Assembly (NCBI RefSeq): GCF_007655135.1
Contig: NC_045133.1
Coordinates: forward strand, 19,565,845-19,629,844
Direction: 5' to 3'
Source: Punica granatum
Taxonomy: Eukaryota; Streptophyta; Magnoliopsida; Myrtales; Lythraceae
DNA length: 64,000 nt
Part shown: positions 46,901 through 57,862 of the stretch, one piece after another
How positions within the stretch are numbered: the first letter of the stretch is position 1
Layout: every line of letters starts with the position of its first letter
Notes under the pieces: model-generated
Told to the model about the DNA's origin: nothing
Database searches by the model: none
What the model saw: only the letters and a program-made list of their open reading frames with translations
Translations under genes and position numbers: made by a program

Positions 46901-48485
46901 CTCGAGACATCAGAGTCAAATAATGTCCTAATCGGCCTCATTTCCAAACAACAAGAGGTGTTTCTTCCATTAGACGACGACAAAAACTCAAATTTGTCCT
47001 TAGAACTTCGTACCCGATGGAGTTTTTTGTCCTAGTTGCCGCTCTTGCGGCAAAACTGCATAGGGAGAAACTTTTGCTTACATTGGACATTAGACACCGT
47101 TTGCCGAGAGAAAATATTCATTGAGTATTACCCATCCATTTTGAATGAGTAACAATCAATCAGAATGCTTATTAATAAGAGTTTATAAACTCACTGTAGG
47201 ACTAATTTTCCACTTTCAAACATTCTGATTTGATGTTATACAGTCAAGTGACTGAGTAATACTTACCGAATATTTGCTCGTTTGCGCATGTGTTGTATTA
47301 TTATATCTAGTCTTTGGATGTCCGGTCGGGCTATCGAAAGACCATTTATTTTTTGTAATTTCTGAAAGGCTATGTTATTCGATTCATCGGTATAATAGTC
47401 CAGTCTGATTATGTTCCCTTCCGTATCCCCTGCTCTATCTTGGGAAAAAGGAAAAAGACAAAAAAAAAATAATAATAATAAAGGACTTCCTTGTTTTCCA
47501 TGGAGAAGGTAAAAAGGAAGTAAACAAGTCAAAATAACGGTGACAAATGACCAACCCACCAACAATTCTTTCTCATGAACGCGGAGAGAGAGAGAGAGAG
47601 AGAGAGAGAGGCACTTTCTGACATGAAGTTGCATATTTTGTGGAGAATGCGTCATCGAGCATTTCTATACTCCTTCCTTTACGTTGGTTCTTGATTTTTA
47701 TTTTTAATTTAAGAAAAAAAAGTGAGAGATTTGAATAAGATATAGATATATGCATCAAATTGAGCGATTAGATTTCATAAGATTCAGGTTCGAAACATAC
47801 CACGAGGACACCATGTTGAATTATAACCGGCTGCCTGCTCCCCACGCTCGTAGCCCGACCCTCCGGTATTCTCTGCACACTCAGTATGTACCCGTCCTGC
47901 GTCTCCACCTGAAATGGGAATGAGACGTACGTATGATCAATCATGTCTAATAATGTTATTATTATATATAGAATAATTGCTAGTGCCAATATCATTAGCT
48001 GAGATGCAGGCCCATAATTAATGCAGAAAAATCAGCCCAATCGTCATTGCAAGTGTATCCAAATCCAACAATAACGTTCATCCCAAATAAAAAATAAAAA
48101 AATCCAACAATATAACGCCTGTATGACAGCGGGTTGCAATCGAGAAAACCAATGGTCAAGGCATGATTTCCAGATTTCAACAGCCCGTGCGATATGAGAT
48201 GATGTTTGTGTCGACATAGATGCAACTTCAGTGTTCGTAAACTGGACAAAGCGAGGCGCTTACGTCAAACTCCTGGCACTTGTAGCCATGCACCGTCACA
48301 GAGGAGGCACAGATTCCTAGCGTCTCCGCCGGAGGAGTAGTGGTGCCGACGCTGCTTTCCAGCAGGTTGAGCGAGCCACGCCATGAGCCACGGACTCTGG
48401 GCAGCTCGGTTGTCGTTGCCATGGCCAGCTGGACCCAGAGGACCAGCCAAGCTGCGGCCAGCAAGGCTCGGCGGCAACCGGCCAT
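43976..48485 (-). CDS. Acid-lipase-family triacylglycerol lipase (MPL1/LIP2-like), 9 exons
   Basis: Exons: 48485-48264, 47908-47801, 46612-46472, 45916-45803, 45464-45321, 45027-44987, 44728-44649, 44511-44416, 44301-43976; 1272 nt, 423 aa, phases agree. A signal peptide is evident (MAGCRRALLAAAWLVLWVQL, AMA). Then comes the lipase-associated segment (GYKCQEFDVETQDGYILSVQ) and an alpha/beta-hydrolase with oxyanion-hole QHG, nucleophile elbow GHSLG (Ser194, split by an intron after Leu195), Asp364 in GGRDALSD and His397 in YAHADF. It is expected to hydrolyse triacylglycerols or sterol esters as a secreted or vacuolar enzyme. In Arabidopsis the closest group includes a lipase induced by aphids; a defence role here is inference only. 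ATG 48485 is chosen because the open frame upstream has no ATG (it opens with TTG). All catalytic residues are present. Confidence 0.95.
47584..47611. repeat. (GA)n microsatellite in a lipase intron
   Basis: About 13 GA dinucleotides inside the large second intron (46613-47800). Confidence 0.9.
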
Positions 48486-48614
48486 GAATGTATATGTACC
48501 TATAGCCAGCGGGCTAATCAAGAGACAGGAATTTATCTGAATTGAATTTGAGAACCTGAGAACTGGGGGTTCGACACTTTCTATAGGGACGAGACTGAAT
48601 TTGTAGATATATAC

Positions 48615-48628
48615 CTATATATATATAG
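48615..48628 (-). promoter_or_regulatory. TATA box of the lipase gene
   Basis: CTATATATATATAG, palindromic, about 130 bp upstream of the lipase ATG. The intervening sequence is a plausible leader with no ATG before 48485. Confidence 0.5.
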
Positions 48629-48834
48629 GGAGTGAGTGAGATGTAGTAAATGGTGAGAACACGATTTTTTTGATGTGACCGAGGGGGTGCCACCAAAAGA
48701 CTTCCAGGATATTTCTTTATTCTTGGGAGCTTTTCCCCCTTCTTTACTCCATGCCCTATCACTCAAATGAGGTCCCTCTTTTTTACTTTTTTCTTTTTGG
48801 GTGCCACTTTACTATTCTGAAGTTTAAAAATTTT

Positions 48835-49000
48835 TTATTAATACAGTTCGAGTTGAATCGGCTAAAACTCTCGTAATATGAATTTCTTTTATTCACAAGA
48901 TTCGAACCGAAATCTTATTAAAAAGAAATAAGTATTGAACCACTTAAATCAATTATCACTCATAAATCAATATCCGTTTCAAGATTGGATACTCACTTCA
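48835..49000 (-). repeat. SINE-like dispersed repeat, copy 3 (with B-box-like motif)
   Basis: On the minus strand: AAGTGGTTCAATACTTATT, TTTCGGTTCGAATCTTGTGA, then ACGAGAGTTTTAGCC. GGTTCGAATCT matches the RNA polymerase III B box of tRNA-derived SINEs (GGTTCGANNCC). The body is related to the copies at 22372, 22785 and 52305. Confidence 0.55.
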
Positions 49001-49129
49001 AATCAACTGTGAGTGCCCCCCTTCTCAATGATCAAGCTGGGAGTTTCTTAAAGGAGAGAAAGCGCCATTTCATCGGATCCTCGATTTTATAGAAGGCCCC
49101 GTTTCTTAAATCTTTTCCTCATCTCGTCA

Positions 49130-49800
49130 ACCTTTTCCAGTACTGTCAAATTTAGTCCTATGATTAAGTTTCAGTAAAAAAGAAAAATGTTACTTTTCCA
49201 GTAAAAATATTTTTAAATAATTTTTTAAAATAATATAATAGAAAGGTTTTGGAAAAGAGAAATGGAGAAACCAAATGCAAAGCATAGGGGAAGGGCCCGC
49301 TGGCGGAGCATCCGATGGCCGAGGCCATTAGTGACCTCAATTTTCTCTCCAACAATCCCAGTGGATAGTGGTAGTCATGGACGAGACCCACCTCTCCAGT
49401 TTAAAAATAAAAATTTGAGGGAGGAACCAGGAGATAGGGGCAATAGTGAGGCCACTTCGAATCCACCAACCCCAAACCGGAGTTGACAGTGACTACTGAG
49501 GTTCCTGACTAACTTGACTTGAGGTATGGCAGCCTTGCCGGTGGCCACCACCTCTTTAACTGAGGTTGCTAGCTACCTCAGTTACCACCGAGTATTCCGA
49601 TTGCAAAGGTGGCAGTAGCCAGAAAGGCCCCACCACCCTTACTCTCCTTGATAGAAATTTAACCATGGGACTAAAACCAATATTATTGAGTCAGGCTGAG
49701 TATAAGTTTGAACTCAAGAAAAGGGGTAAGATAAAAATGACAAAAATTCTAATAGTTGAAGACTAAAATTAAAATTTCCCCTTTTTATAAAGGACATAGG
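49130..49800. repeat. GC-richer repeat block, probable non-autonomous transposon
   Basis: Bounded by TTTAGTC-type ends in opposite orientation (near 49151 and 49760), with a GC-rich interior rich in CCTCA/TGAGG and GTGGCCACC. This vocabulary is shared with 12130-12260, 18960-19270 and 54490-54700. No target duplication identified and no protein motif. Confidence 0.4.
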
Positions 49801-49829
49801 GTCTGTATTAACTCTGTATTAGAAGATTT

Positions 49830-50340
49830 CGTACCATCTGAATTTGTGAAATTTTTTGACAGTCCTACTTTATCACGCAATATGAAAGTATCAATTAATT
49901 AGATTACAAAAAAGTGTAAATGAGCTTTAGATAATGAGATTGCCATAATTATTATAGATAGCAATTTTATTAGTTATCACTCACGACATTACTGTATGAT
50001 CCTTTCTCGGATTATTTTAATTAAAAACCCTCAGGAAACCAATATACGTAGAGCACTGTAAGTGGCGTCCTTTCCTGAATAAGGGTATATCGGTACCTTT
50101 AAGTAAAACTAGCACGAGTAAACGTGTGTTTAACTTCCTCGTATCACTTTTCGACTTTTGCATATTGTAATTGACAATTTAATAAAAATATAAATAATTT
50201 TTTTTGAAATATGTATAATTTATTTCAATTGTAAATGATTTACTAGGAATCTAACAAATCCCAGCTACTTTCTTAGAATACATGTAACTTGTCCAAAATA
50301 CGTGCAATTCATTTAATAGTGAGCTTTTTATTACAACATT
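49830..50340. other. Intergenic DNA, nothing recognised
   Basis: AT-rich, stops in all frames, no repeat boundary seen. Confidence 0.5.
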
Positions 50341-50347
50341 AAGTAAT

Positions 50348-50664
50348 TTTTTTTTTCATGGACTACGGAGCCGAAACCCGATTTCATTAAAATAAATTAA
50401 GAATTACAAAGACGGAGTATAGTGACCCCGACAATATCTCTAAATGATAGGAATCGATGAACTTATAAAGCTAGCGAAAGCGTAAAGTTTGCAAACCAAT
50501 CCTCACACGTGTTGCTCTCTCGATAAGTATGACGCGCCAATACCATCCAGGCTCTATTGAGAAGTCATCTAATGTCTCTCTGTAAAGCTTCATTCCATCC
50601 TTGCATCAACGGAGCCAGAGAAAGGCGATGAGCAACTACGTACATCCAAATCTACTACAAGGCA
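50348..50664 (-). mobile_element. 5'-truncated LINE (3' end with RNase H-like tail)
   Basis: Minus strand reads, with damage, AWMVLARHTYRESNTCEDWF followed by ANFTLSLAL. This is the C-terminal plant LINE RNase H segment (HTYREANxCADWLAN). After it come a 3' UTR with GTCTTTGTAATTC and a terminal poly(A) (plus-strand T run at 50349-50358). Flanks ACAACATTAAG and ACAACATTTAAAG may be the target duplication. Confidence 0.7.
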
Positions 50665-51068
50665 ACAACATTTAAAGAATTACTTTGCATGCATCGTACA
50701 ATCATTTTGCATATCATTAATTTTCATGCAATCACTCTAAAATACATGGAGTATTTTGCTCACTGCAACTTTAAAATGATTGTATCTTAGAACTTTCTAA
50801 TTTTTTAAATACGAAATCACGATGGACCACCTCGTTTCTCGGAGCTCCAATTATAGCATCGCCATTAATTTCAAGTGTGACTGTTTGATTGCGTCACCTT
50901 GATGGTCCCAATAAGATTATTGCTTCCACGTCTAACTAATTTCTAATAATTGAGCCAGGGATGGTATCAAACATCTTATCAACATCGGCCATACACGAAT
51001 ACTCAGTGAAGACTTGCATCATTCCAATCTTGAACTGATCACGCTATCATTGGAAGTGCATGGAATTA

Positions 51069-51173
51069 TTTGTAATTTCTTAAAATACGGATTAATTCTT
51101 TTTTAATCCATATGCTAAGAAATGAAAACTACAGATTAATTCTTTTTTAATCCATATTTTAAGAAATTACAAA
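51069..51173. repeat. Inverted repeat (hairpin), about 105 bp
   Basis: Arm TTTGTAATTTCTTAAAATAC near 51069 is mirrored by ATATTTTAAGAAATTACAAA ending at 51173. The loop repeats ATTAATTCTTTTTTAATCCA. Confidence 0.75.
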
Positions 51174-52304
51174 TACATATTAATTCTTTTTTAATGTCTC
51201 CGTGTCATCGCTTCCCTGGAAGGCATTTTACCTTTTTTTTTTTTTAATTGCCGAGTAGAGAGAGGTTCATATGGAATAAGAGAATAGAAAAAAAAAGAAG
51301 ATATATATATAATTATCTAATTAGTGAAAATCAAATTAGGAATATCTCTTGATTTCGAAGGGAGGACGAGTATTGCCACCATCGTCTTATTCCCGTTCTT
51401 TTTCAGGCTTTAACCTTTTATTTTAAGAGTCCCTCTATGATGGCTTCATGTGGCGGTATAGAACTTGAGTATAGAACCACTTCATATTTTTTATATGGGC
51501 CAAAATATACATAACGCATTCCTATGTAAAAAAAAAACATTTTTTTAAAAAGGGCTATAGTCCAGTAACACTTGTTCTTAACCGGTGATCAAGACGTTTT
51601 TGTTTGGTTCTCGTAGATCGATATATTTTTGCTCCTCTGTTTTCCTCTTTGGTAGGGTGAAAATTTATTCTTCAACTTGACATGGGGTAGCAAGTTTTGC
51701 ACCCACGCGGTATATCTTCTTGGAGAGCAATAGCACGTATATTTATGGCATGACTGTCACTTTCGGGTGCAATCACAGGTCATATAGTGCATAATTGGGT
51801 TTTGCACTATTTTTTCTTTTCTTTTCCTTCAGTGAATATTCTGTTTTACTTTTTCCCTCAATAAGTAAATATTAGGATACCAAAATTTGTTAAATCTGAT
51901 GAAAACGCGTTCATATATATGACTGATGCTGCAACGAGCAAATTTTTTTCCTCGATTTTTTTTTAAAAAATTTATCTACATGTTATTAATCCATTTATTT
52001 CTTTTCCTCCTTCTGTACTACTTTGTATAGCGAATTATCAAGTTTTTATTTTATTGTATTTATATTTTATGTTGTAGTAGTTATATTGGGCGTTTTTACC
52101 GCTTCTAACTTACACAGGTGCCCACGTCGACACACCATTTAATTTTTTTATGAAAATAAATTTAAAATATTATCTTGAATGGCACCTTATCTAGCCTGAT
52201 TGATATTTTGTTTCTTCCATATAGCTTGATTGGATTTATCTTTAAGAAAACTAAAACAATCTATTATTTTATCAACATGACTTGATTGAAGTGATCCAAC
52301 GCAT

Positions 52305-52445
52305 GAACCCTAAATAAGGTATTGGATTCAAGTCTTATAACTAAAGAAAATTCATGATTTTAAAAGTTTTACCCCTTAATGAATTGACTTGGTTCAAATT
52401 AGGATTACTCAAGACCTATATGACTTCTAAGTATCACGTGATACA
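52305..52445 (+). repeat. SINE-like dispersed repeat, copy 4
   Basis: Shares TTGGATTCAAGTCTTATAAC, GTTTTACCCCTTAATG and CTTCTAAGTATCACGTG with the other copies; the most diverged of the four. Confidence 0.5.
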
Positions 52446-54155
52446 GACAAGAAAAAAGAAAATTCAATTTACAATAGATAGATGACTTCAATAGATGTAA
52501 CTATTTGATGGAATAATGTGAACACAGAGATCATATGCTGTAAATTGCTTTATTTTCTAACTACACTATTGATGGAATGAATTATATATTTCGCAATGTC
52601 CTGGAGGTATCGAAACCTAAGTTTAGAGGGAAATGGACCATATGGATAAAGCAAACATGTCTGTGGAGCATCAGGCCGGATTCCTACGTCTGTCCACGCA
52701 CTCGGCTTCCTATTCAAACTATGATCTCCCCCAATCGACCCAAAAGCAGGTCATGTAAGCACATAATATATTCTCGAACTCAAAAACTCCATAAAGAGAT
52801 CAATTATTTATCTCCTACCATCTGAACTGATCTCTTATTAATTATGGATGATTTCCTAGCATAACGCGGCCTACCGTTGGTGAGCCGATATCCAACTATA
52901 GAAAATATCATGCATGCATATGCATCTTCCAAGCCTCTAATACTCTCTCCATATACATCCTCTTCTAAGGTTATCAGTGTGAACATGGCTCAGCCATCTT
53001 TATCGGGTCAGCGAGCCCCAACGAAATAGAACAGTTCCAAAGACTGCATGCGACACCCCCCCGTCTTCTTCCTTCTCTTTATTTGCCTTCTGCCGTATCG
53101 AGAATAAACCTTTTCCATCAAAACAAAAGCATGTGGATAATATACGACCCCAAAAAGTATTTATGGATAATTTATATCTACACTTATACTGTTAAGAGGG
53201 CATCGTCAAGAGAGGTTTGGTACAGTAACTCGCTCTCGATCCAGTACCAGAGGATTTTGAATTCGATCGATTGTTATTGAAAAGAATCCTCAATATTTCT
53301 TATTTTTCTTCCTACTTATTTATATATCCTTTTCTAGATATAGACGTCTTTATCTTTTCGGTGAAAATGTATGGACCTTTTTTATTAAAAAAAAACGAAA
53401 AGGAGAATTTTTTTTTATCTCCGAATTATGATTTGTTTTTATTTTTCTCCTTCAGATATCGTCCTGCTACACGCTCTGGGGAACTCTGCGATTATTGAAT
53501 GGGAATGAAAGGTCTATATCTGAAGCCCATGCGATGCAATACATCATTTATTCTTTTTTTTTTCCTAATCTAAGAATATGATAGCACTGGACCACCTGAT
53601 GGCTTCATATATATACATATATATATACATGCTTGTTATATCAACAAATATTTGCATTACGTTTGACAACTAAGTTAAGTTTGATTTAATTTGATTTAGT
53701 TTGATTTGAATAAATAAAAATAAAGTAGTTGAGAAAAATATGTAAAATAATTTGAAGAAAAAAATAAAAAAATAATGATTGTATTGTTGAATTGAGGAAA
53801 AAAGTGTTGAAAATAAGGAAAAAATATTGAATTGTTGAGAGAAATTACTATTAAAAAATTAATTGTAATAATAAATAATAAAAATATAAGAGAGAATTTA
53901 AAGAAAAAGATAAAAAAGTAATGATTATGTTGTTGAATTGAATGTAATGTAAAGTTAAGTTAAGTAATATAAATTTTATTTTTCTTAAAAGTATGGAAGT
54001 TACAATCGTACTCTTACTTTTCTTGCTGATTTAAGGTATTTGTCGATATTTTGTATATGCTTAAGCACTTTGAGAAGATACGCATAATATAATTTATATT
54101 TAAATTAAGATGTTGATATATATGAGTCTCTATGATTGTATTTTATTCTATCATA
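52446..54155. other. Intergenic DNA with MITE-like debris
   Basis: 53660-53990 is a relative of the Tourist MITE at 12775 (shared AATGATTGTATTGTTGAATT and AGTTAAGTTAAGT near the ends) but lacks clean termini. 52577-53500 has no recognisable gene. Confidence 0.45.
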
Positions 54156-54164
54156 TAAAATTAA

Positions 54165-55069
54165 GGGTTAATCAGGTAGGAAAGCACGACATTCACACTT
54201 TTATTCTAAATATAGCACAATATTTGAAAAATAGCATAGAAAGATATGACTTTTACTTTTTTTCTTAAATATAACATGACCTGAGATTAGCATATAAATG
54301 CACGACCTTTAAAAAATAACACAAAAGGCACAATTTTAAGGTTTTAATTTCGCATTTAGCAGGACGTCAATTATTCTATTATATTGTAACGTGAACAACT
54401 AATGTTGAGCTAATGATGCTACGTAGCATACATGATTGGACGAATAGAGCCTATAGATTTTTATTTAATTAAAAATTCAAAGAAAAGAAAGGGCGACTCA
54501 GCTTAATAAGAGGACAAGGGAAGGGCTCAACAGTGATGGCCACGCTAGTGGCAACCATCTCCCAATTGATGTTGACGACCGCAGTCGGTATGTGGATTGT
54601 GGTCGTAATCGGAGCACCCACCGCCGGAATCGAAAGAGCCTTGAAACTAAGGGCTTTTTCATTTTGTAGCGGGGGCCCTGATTACACCCCCTGCAATCTA
54701 CAATCCGCTCTTTTACAAAAATTCTTTTTAAAATTTTTAGAATTATTTTTTAAGTAAATAAAAATATATGGAACCCATTTGTCCAATCATATTGTGTTAC
54801 GAGGCGCATTTAACCGTTACCACTACATTTAATGAATAATTGACGTTGTGCTAGAATCGCAGCTAAATTTGAAGTCATGCATTTCTGTATTATTTTTAAG
54901 AGATCGTGCTATATATAGAAAAAAAACAAATGTCGTGTATTTCTGTGCTACTCTCAAAAGATCGTAATATATTTAGGAAAAAATACAAAGATCGATTTTT
55001 GTACTACTTTTAAAGCTCGTATTATATTTAAAAAGGACAAAGGTAATACTTTTTTTAAGTAATTAACCC
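54165..55069. mobile_element. Non-autonomous Mutator-type element (905 bp)
   Basis: Ends GGGTTAATCA and TAATTAACCC with diverged inverted repeats of about 240 bp (inner match GACGTCAATTATTC). The 9-bp duplication TAAAATTAA flanks it at 54156-54164 and 55070-55078. The interior (54490-54740) is GC-richer and shares GTGGCCAC/CAACC vocabulary with other local repeats. No transposase. Confidence 0.82.
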
Positions 55070-55078
55070 TAAAATTAA

Positions 55079-55403
55079 GGGAAAATGACAGTATTGGTCC
55101 TAAAACTTTGCCCTTTTTTGACATTAAGTCCTAAAATTTTCAAAACGAAAAATGAAGTCCTAAAGGTTTGAGAAAAGGGTCAGCAATGGTCCTACAAGTT
55201 TGGGAAAAGGGGCAGAATTGGTCCTATCCGTCAACCCCAGTTAACGGCCCACCCACGTGGCGTTAACACCGTCCGTTTTGGCGATGTGGCCGTTAGTTTG
55301 CTGACATGGCTCATTGGACCGACCGGAAACACCCGAAAGACCGGATCCCGAACCGAAAGCACAAGAAGGAAACCCGGAACCCGACCCAAAAGCACAGGAA
55401 CCC
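55079..55403 (+). repeat. Left terminal inverted repeat of the MULE
   Basis: 325 bp, matched by 62659-62983 in reverse complement. It probably carries the promoter of the GRF gene. A 113-codon antisense open frame across it is a by-product. Confidence 0.95.
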
Positions 55404-55945
55404 TTCCCTAGCCGAAAAACCCTAATCCGCCTCCAGTCTCCCCTTCCCCTTTCCCTCCATTCTCCCCTTCCCCTTTCCCTCTCGAAACCTACTGAATTCC
55501 AGACCTGGAACCCTAACCCTATACTCCCTTGCTGAAATCGAGCAGCTCGAGTCTCGGTTCTTCGAGTCTTGGTTGTTGCCATCAGTCATTGGATTCGTTG
55601 TCGGTTGTTGGCCATTGCCATTGCTTCCTGTTTCGAAGGGTGACGAAGTCCTGTTGATGTCCTCTTGCCTTGCGTTTCTTCGTTGGGTATGTATGATTAT
55701 TGCTTATGAGCTGCCAAATGTGGAGTTAATTAGCCATGGATATTGCATGATCTCGATTGATGAATGGTGCTCTCGGTGATGTTAATGGTGATATGGTGCA
55801 ATTAGGTGTTAATTTGACATAATTTCGGGTCTAATTAGGGTTAAATTAAGGTGAAATTGACTTAAAACTTTGTTTTGCTGTTATGTTTCTGTTTATGTCC
55901 GCTGAAATTAAGGTGAATTGGAGTCTAATTCTTTTCAATTAGGTA

Positions 55946-56240
55946 TTGATAGTTTCAATTATACATTCAGGGATAGTGCTTATATGTAAAACTTTGTTCT
56001 GCTGTTCTACTGCTGCTCTGCTGTTGCTCATATCTGTTTCTGCTGTTGCTCATAACTGTTCTGCTGTTCTGCTGTTCTGTTATTCTGCTGTTCTGCTGTT
56101 CTGCTATTCTGCTGTGTTGCTGCTGCTGTTTCTGCTGTATTGCTGCTGCTGTTTCTGCTGTTGCTCATAACTATCCCTGTTGTTTTGCTGTTCTATTTGT
56201 TGTCTGTTTTTGCTGTTCTACTGCTGTTTTGCTGTTCTAT
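55946..56240 (+). repeat. CTG-rich minisatellite, left block
   Basis: Degenerate (TTCTGCTG)n / (CTGCTGTTG)n units within the proposed 5' UTR intron of the GRF gene. The adjoining sequence with TACATTCAGGGATAGTGCTT recurs at about 55964, 56270 and 56450, showing internal duplication with a period near 485 bp. Confidence 0.9.
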
Positions 56241-56583
56241 TTGTTGTCTGTATTGATAGGTTCAATTATACATTCAGGGATAGTGCTTGTATGTAAAACT
56301 TTGTTATGCTGTTGAAGATAACAACATTTATAAGGTTTATCTTCAACAGCATTCAAGGATAGTGCTGTTATGTTTCTGTTTATGTCTGCTGAAATTAAGG
56401 TGAATTGGAGTCTAATTCTTATCAATTACGTATTGATAGTTTCAATTATACATTCAGGGATAGTGCTTGTATGTGGCTGAATGTTCTCTCTTCATTTGTT
56501 ATTTGCTGATAATAATAGCTAGGTTGATGTTTGATGTTGTTGTAATTGCATTTTCAGTGGGCAGCAGAGAGGAGATTACTGGC

Positions 56584-57060
56584 ATGGAAGCTGTCATTGG
56601 ACGTGGAAAAGGACAGCAAGCTTCTAGAGGAAAGCACCGACGAGTAGACACATCTGGGTCAAGGGAATCCGCAAACTTTGTATCTGGGAGCAATGCCGGC
56701 CTTTGTAGTTGCGGATTGCGAGTTCAACAGAAAATTTCCCGAACAACAAACAACCCAGGTAGAAGATTCATTGGATGCCCAAGGTACCGAGATAATGGAG
56801 GGTGTGGGTATTTTAGGTGGATTGACTATCCATTTGAAGGTTCGATTTCTAAAATAGTTGCTGAAGAAGAAGTTTCCTCTTCTGAATTGGAAATGAAGTA
56901 TTTGAAGTTAAAGATTAAGAAATTGGAGGAGGAGTTAGGGTGTCTGAAGAAGAATATTCGATGTGATGTTAGGGTTGTTGTTTTTGCAGTAGTCATCTCT
57001 GTTATGATAGCAATTTTCTTTGGGATTTGGTTTGGATGTAAGTTCTGTATTAGCAAGTAG
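56584..57060 (+). CDS. GRF-type zinc-finger, coiled-coil, single-pass membrane protein carried by the MULE
   Basis: 158 aa, single coding exon. Residues about 36-80 form a GRF zinc finger (LCSCGLRVQQKISRTTNNPG, then GRRFIGCPRYRDNGGCGYFRW: C-x-C...C...C with GRRF and FRW). An acidic heptad stretch (SSELEMKYLKLKIKKLEEEL) follows, and a C-terminal hydrophobic segment (VVVFAVVISVMIAIFFGIWF) is probably a membrane anchor. The start is the first ATG after a good splice acceptor (TTTTCAG at 56551-56557); a 5' UTR exon likely ends at 55686. The gene lies inside the element, transcribed from the left inverted repeat towards the transposase. GRF fingers bind single-stranded nucleic acid in characterised proteins. 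Many short plant proteins of this layout are uncharacterised, and the role here is unknown. The frame is intact. Confidence 0.85.
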   Translation: MEAVIGRGKGQQASRGKHRRVDTSGSRESANFVSGSNAGLCSCGLRVQQKISRTTNNPGRRFIGCPRYRDNGGCGYFRWIDYPFEGSISKIVAEEEVSSSELEMKYLKLKIKKLEEELGCLKKNIRCDVRVVVFAVVISVMIAIFFGIWFGCKFCISK

Positions 57061-57189
57061 GAGGAGGCCCTGCTGATTGTAAATTGAACTATGGGCTTGT
57101 AGGCTTGTACATTGTACTGATGTGTAAAACTTTGTACTTCTTGGTAATGAAATATAAGGTCCGTTCAAATTATGTTAATTCTGTTTCTG

Positions 57190-57615
57190 TTTCTGTATGT
57201 TCAGATTTTTTTTTTCAAATTCTACGTTCCGCTGGTGGTGTTCTGCTGGTGGTGTTTTGTTGTTCTGCTGTTCTGCTGTTCTGCTGTGTTGCTGCTGCTG
57301 TTTTTGCTGTATTGCTGCTACTGCTGTTTTGCTGTTCTATTTGCTGCTCTGCTGTTCTGCTACTGGTGTTCTGCTGCTGCTCTGCTGTTGTTTTGCTGTT
57401 GCTCTATTCTGCTGATTTCTGCTATTGCTCATATATGTTCTGCTGCTGCTCTATTCTGCTGATTTCTGCTGTTGCTCATATCTGTTCTGCTGTTCTGCTG
57501 TGTTGCTGCTGCTGTTTCTGCTGTATTGCTGCTACTGCTGTTTTGCTGTTCTATTTGTTGTATGTTTTTGCTGTTCTACTGTTGTTTTTTTGTTCTATTT
57601 GTTGTCTGTATTGAT
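57190..57615 (+). repeat. CTG-rich minisatellite, right block
   Basis: Same TTCTGCTG/CTGCTGTATTG vocabulary as the left block, immediately 3' of the GRF gene. It gives spurious Cys/Val/Leu-rich open frames in all three plus frames. Confidence 0.9.
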
Positions 57616-57862
57616 AGTTTCAATTAACAGCATTTATAAGCTTCAGGAACACGTTAAAAACACACTGCAAGCAGATATGTGCAGGAACACAATTTGTTTA
57701 CTGAATATAAGCTTCAAAAACATCAAAAGAAAACCAACACAACGAACTCTTTGCCAACTAAACACAACCAAAAACACAAAAACCAACTTCATGAACATTT
57801 GTCCATCATAAACATAAATCACAACCAACTTCCATCCCACTTTTCCATCATACATTTTTCCA

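Noticed and set aside
48486..48521. Earlier start for the lipase (12 residues upstream)
   Set aside because: The open frame there begins with TTG, not ATG. The ATG at 48485 gives a clean signal peptide.
57084..57811. Long Cys/Leu/Val-rich open frames (also 55946-56315)
   Set aside because: They are translations of CTG-rich tandem repeats, open in several frames at once, with no domain.
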